NCBI GenBank assembly: GCA_027061705.1
Contig: JAMOVB010000155.1
Location: 1 to 5,465 of the forward strand
From: Desulfurococcales archaeon
GTDB taxonomy: Archaea > Thermoproteota > Thermoprotei_A > Sulfolobales > NBVN01
Length of the DNA stretch: 5,465 nt
Direction of reading: 5' to 3'
Shown here: one piece after another, positions 4,330 to 5,465 of the stretch
How positions within the stretch are numbered: the first letter of the stretch is position 1
Layout of the letters: each line of letters begins with the position of its first letter
The notes under the pieces: generated by a model
What the model was told of the DNA's origin: nothing
The model's input: only the letters and a program-made list of their open reading frames with translations
The model's database searches: none
Program-made: the position numbers and the translations under genes

Positions 4330-4863
4330 GTGACGTTTAGCTTGATAGTAACGCATGAGCCCGGCCTCGACAACTACAGGTGGGTGAGGAATCAGTTAAG
4401 GCAGATTACGGGAGGTAAGCTCAGGTACGTGTCATCCTACCAGTCAGTAGTGCTTTACGATGTTGATGAGGACCCACATGAGGTCGCGGCCCAGATACGC
4501 AGGGCGTTGAAGGGGGTTGGGACCCCGATCATTAGGGTCATACCTGTCGACTACGTCGCGGAGCCGGAGATTGATGAGGTCTGCGAGGTTGTTAAGGAGT
4601 TTATAGCGCCTAAGGTGCCGGAGGGAGTTAAATTCAGAGTCACTCTTGAGGGGCACCTTCTGGGGAGGGGTGAGGACGGGAGGTTGAGGAGGCTACACAC
4701 TATAGACTCCGTGAGGAGGGTTGCCGCCCTCATAGACAGGCCTGTGGATCTGGAGAACCCTGATGTTATACTCTTCATTAAGGTCGTCAGGTACATGAGG
4801 TGGAGGAGAAAGGCCGCGGTATCGCTCCTCAAGCCCGAGGAGCTTGAGAGGGTGAGCCCTTGA
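4330..4863 (+). CDS. THUMP domain RNA-binding protein (Tan1-like)
   Basis: A 177-residue protein without an attached catalytic domain. Residues about 1-75 look like the ferredoxin-like domain that precedes THUMP, with alternating strands and helices. Residues about 85-155 form the THUMP domain: helix IDEVCEVVKEFI, strand VKFRVTLEG, helix TIDSVRRVAALI, the diagnostic VDLENPDVIL (139-148), and a final strand FIKVVR. THUMP modules bind the tRNA acceptor end. Stand-alone THUMP proteins of the Tan1/THUMPD1 type assist an N4-acetylcytidine tRNA acetyltransferase (TmcA/Kre33), so an adaptor role in tRNA modification is the best guess. A methylase or 4-thiouridine synthase is unlikely because no catalytic domain follows. 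The start is GTG 4330, with GGTG seven bases upstream. TTG 4342 is possible. Its stop overlaps the start of the mutase gene. Confidence 0.83.
   Translation: MTFSLIVTHEPGLDNYRWVRNQLRQITGGKLRYVSSYQSVVLYDVDEDPHEVAAQIRRALKGVGTPIIRVIPVDYVAEPEIDEVCEVVKEFIAPKVPEGVKFRVTLEGHLLGRGEDGRLRRLHTIDSVRRVAALIDRPVDLENPDVILFIKVVRYMRWRRKAAVSLLKPEELERVSP
4851..4855 (+). promoter_or_regulatory. Shine-Dalgarno of the phosphohexomutase gene
   Basis: GGTGA (within GAGAGGGTGA), four bases before TTG 4860. It lies in the last codons of the THUMP gene and supports reinitiation across the TTGA overlap. Confidence 0.55.
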
Positions 4864-5465
4864 GGCGGAGGCTCTTCGGCACCGCGGGGATTAGGGGTAG
4901 GTACTTGGAGGAGGTGAGCCCCGACCTAGCGTGGAGGGTTGGGCTAGCCCTCTCCACGCATGTCGGCGGCGGCAGGGTCGCTGTAGGGGGTGATGGGAGG
5001 TTAACGACACCCGTCCTTAAGCTGGCGGCGTCCGTGGGCCTGATGTCGGCGGGCTCCGACGTTATAGACGCCGGGCTCGTACCCCTGCCGGCCCTAGCGT
5101 GGAGCGTTAGGAGGTTCTCATGTAATGGCGGGATCTACGTGACGGCATCGCATAACCCGCCCACCGACAACGGGTTGAAGGTATTCACTGCTGATGGTAT
5201 GGAGTACCCGGAGTCTATGGAGGAGGAGCTCGAGAGCATAATCAATAGTAGGTCCTGGAAGCTCGCCGACTGGGACTCCGTAGGCAAGCTGCTTCCCGAG
5301 CCCAGAGCCCTTCAAGACTACATAAGCGAGCTCGTCGCTCACGACACGCCATCAAGGATTAGGAGGATTCCTAGAGTGCTTGTCGACACCGCTAATGGGG
5401 CGCCATCCCTAGCAACGCCCCTAGTCCTCAAGAGCTTAGGGGCTGACGTAATATCCATAAATTCG
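4860..5465 (+). CDS. Phosphoglucomutase/phosphomannomutase family enzyme (N-terminal part; cut by right edge)
   Basis: The first 202 residues of an alpha-D-phosphohexomutase, an enzyme that moves phosphate between C1 and C6 of hexose phosphates through a phosphoserine. Visible motifs are FGTAGIRG (6-13) at the extreme N-terminus; VGGDGRLTTP (42-51), where the usual form is VGRDxR; and TASHNPPTDNG (95-105), with catalytic Ser97. The start of domain 2 follows, with RVLVDTANGA (172-181) and LKSLGADVISIN. The metal loop DGDxDR and the sugar- and phosphate-binding loops lie beyond the window, so glucose, mannose and glucosamine specificity cannot be told apart. The start is TTG 4860. An in-frame TGA at 4845 lies upstream, no ATG or GTG intervenes, and FGTAGIRG follows at once, so the start is firm. 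TTGA overlaps the THUMP stop, indicating translational coupling. Confidence 0.92.
   Translation, partial: MRRRLFGTAGIRGRYLEEVSPDLAWRVGLALSTHVGGGRVAVGGDGRLTTPVLKLAASVGLMSAGSDVIDAGLVPLPALAWSVRRFSCNGGIYVTASHNPPTDNGLKVFTADGMEYPESMEEELESIINSRSWKLADWDSVGKLLPEPRALQDYISELVAHDTPSRIRRIPRVLVDTANGAPSLATPLVLKSLGADVISINS

Noticed and set aside
5118..5342. Minus-strand open frame inside the phosphohexomutase
   Set aside because: The plus strand encodes TASHNP and other family motifs over the same bases, and no promoter or ribosome site is seen for the minus frame.

Overview
The window reads as a chromosomal segment of a thermophilic archaeon, most likely in the Thermoproteota/TACK range. I cannot place it more finely. 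The reasons are: an archaea-type riboflavin pair (lumazine synthase plus GTP cyclohydrolase III), archaeal families Tfx and DUF432, TATA-box promoters with very short leaders, frequent GTG and TTG starts, and heavy use of AGG, GAG and AAG codons. No mobile element, CRISPR array, tRNA or rRNA gene was seen, and no gap exceeds about 240 bases.

Layout. (1) 1-362, minus strand: 5' part of a DUF432 gene running off the left edge. (2) 363-598: a divergent promoter region with a strong 10-bp palindrome beside the DUF432 TATA box. (3) 599-1063, plus strand: a Tfx-type helix-turn-helix regulator. (4) 1064-1136: a short convergent spacer with T-tracts on both strands. (5) 1137-3000, minus strand: a two-gene operon of a thioredoxin-fold CPAC protein followed by a SufS-type cysteine desulfurase, overlapping by 17 bases. 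(6) 3001-3128: a second divergent promoter region with an imperfect dyad touching the thioredoxin-side TATA box. (7) 3129-4283, plus strand: ribH and a GTP cyclohydrolase III homologue, two steps of riboflavin/FAD synthesis. (8) 4330-5465, plus strand: a THUMP-domain RNA-binding protein followed, with a TTGA stop/start overlap, by a phosphohexomutase cut by the right edge.

How the genes fit together. The centre of the window is cofactor supply: sulfur mobilisation for Fe-S or thio-cofactors on one side of a shared promoter region and flavin synthesis on the other. The left side is a regulator facing a membrane- or stress-associated gene of unknown function. The right side pairs an RNA-modification adaptor candidate with a sugar-phosphate mutase.

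The most notable points are regulatory. Five genes appear to share one promoter geometry, with the TATA box ending 31-34 bases before the start codon and a leader of about ten bases. Both divergent regions carry a dyad just upstream of the minus-strand TATA box. The open frame of the thioredoxin gene reaches almost to the start of ribH, but its first 36 codons look like promoter DNA rather than coding sequence. The GTP cyclohydrolase III homologue has Gly where I recall an Asp in characterised relatives.
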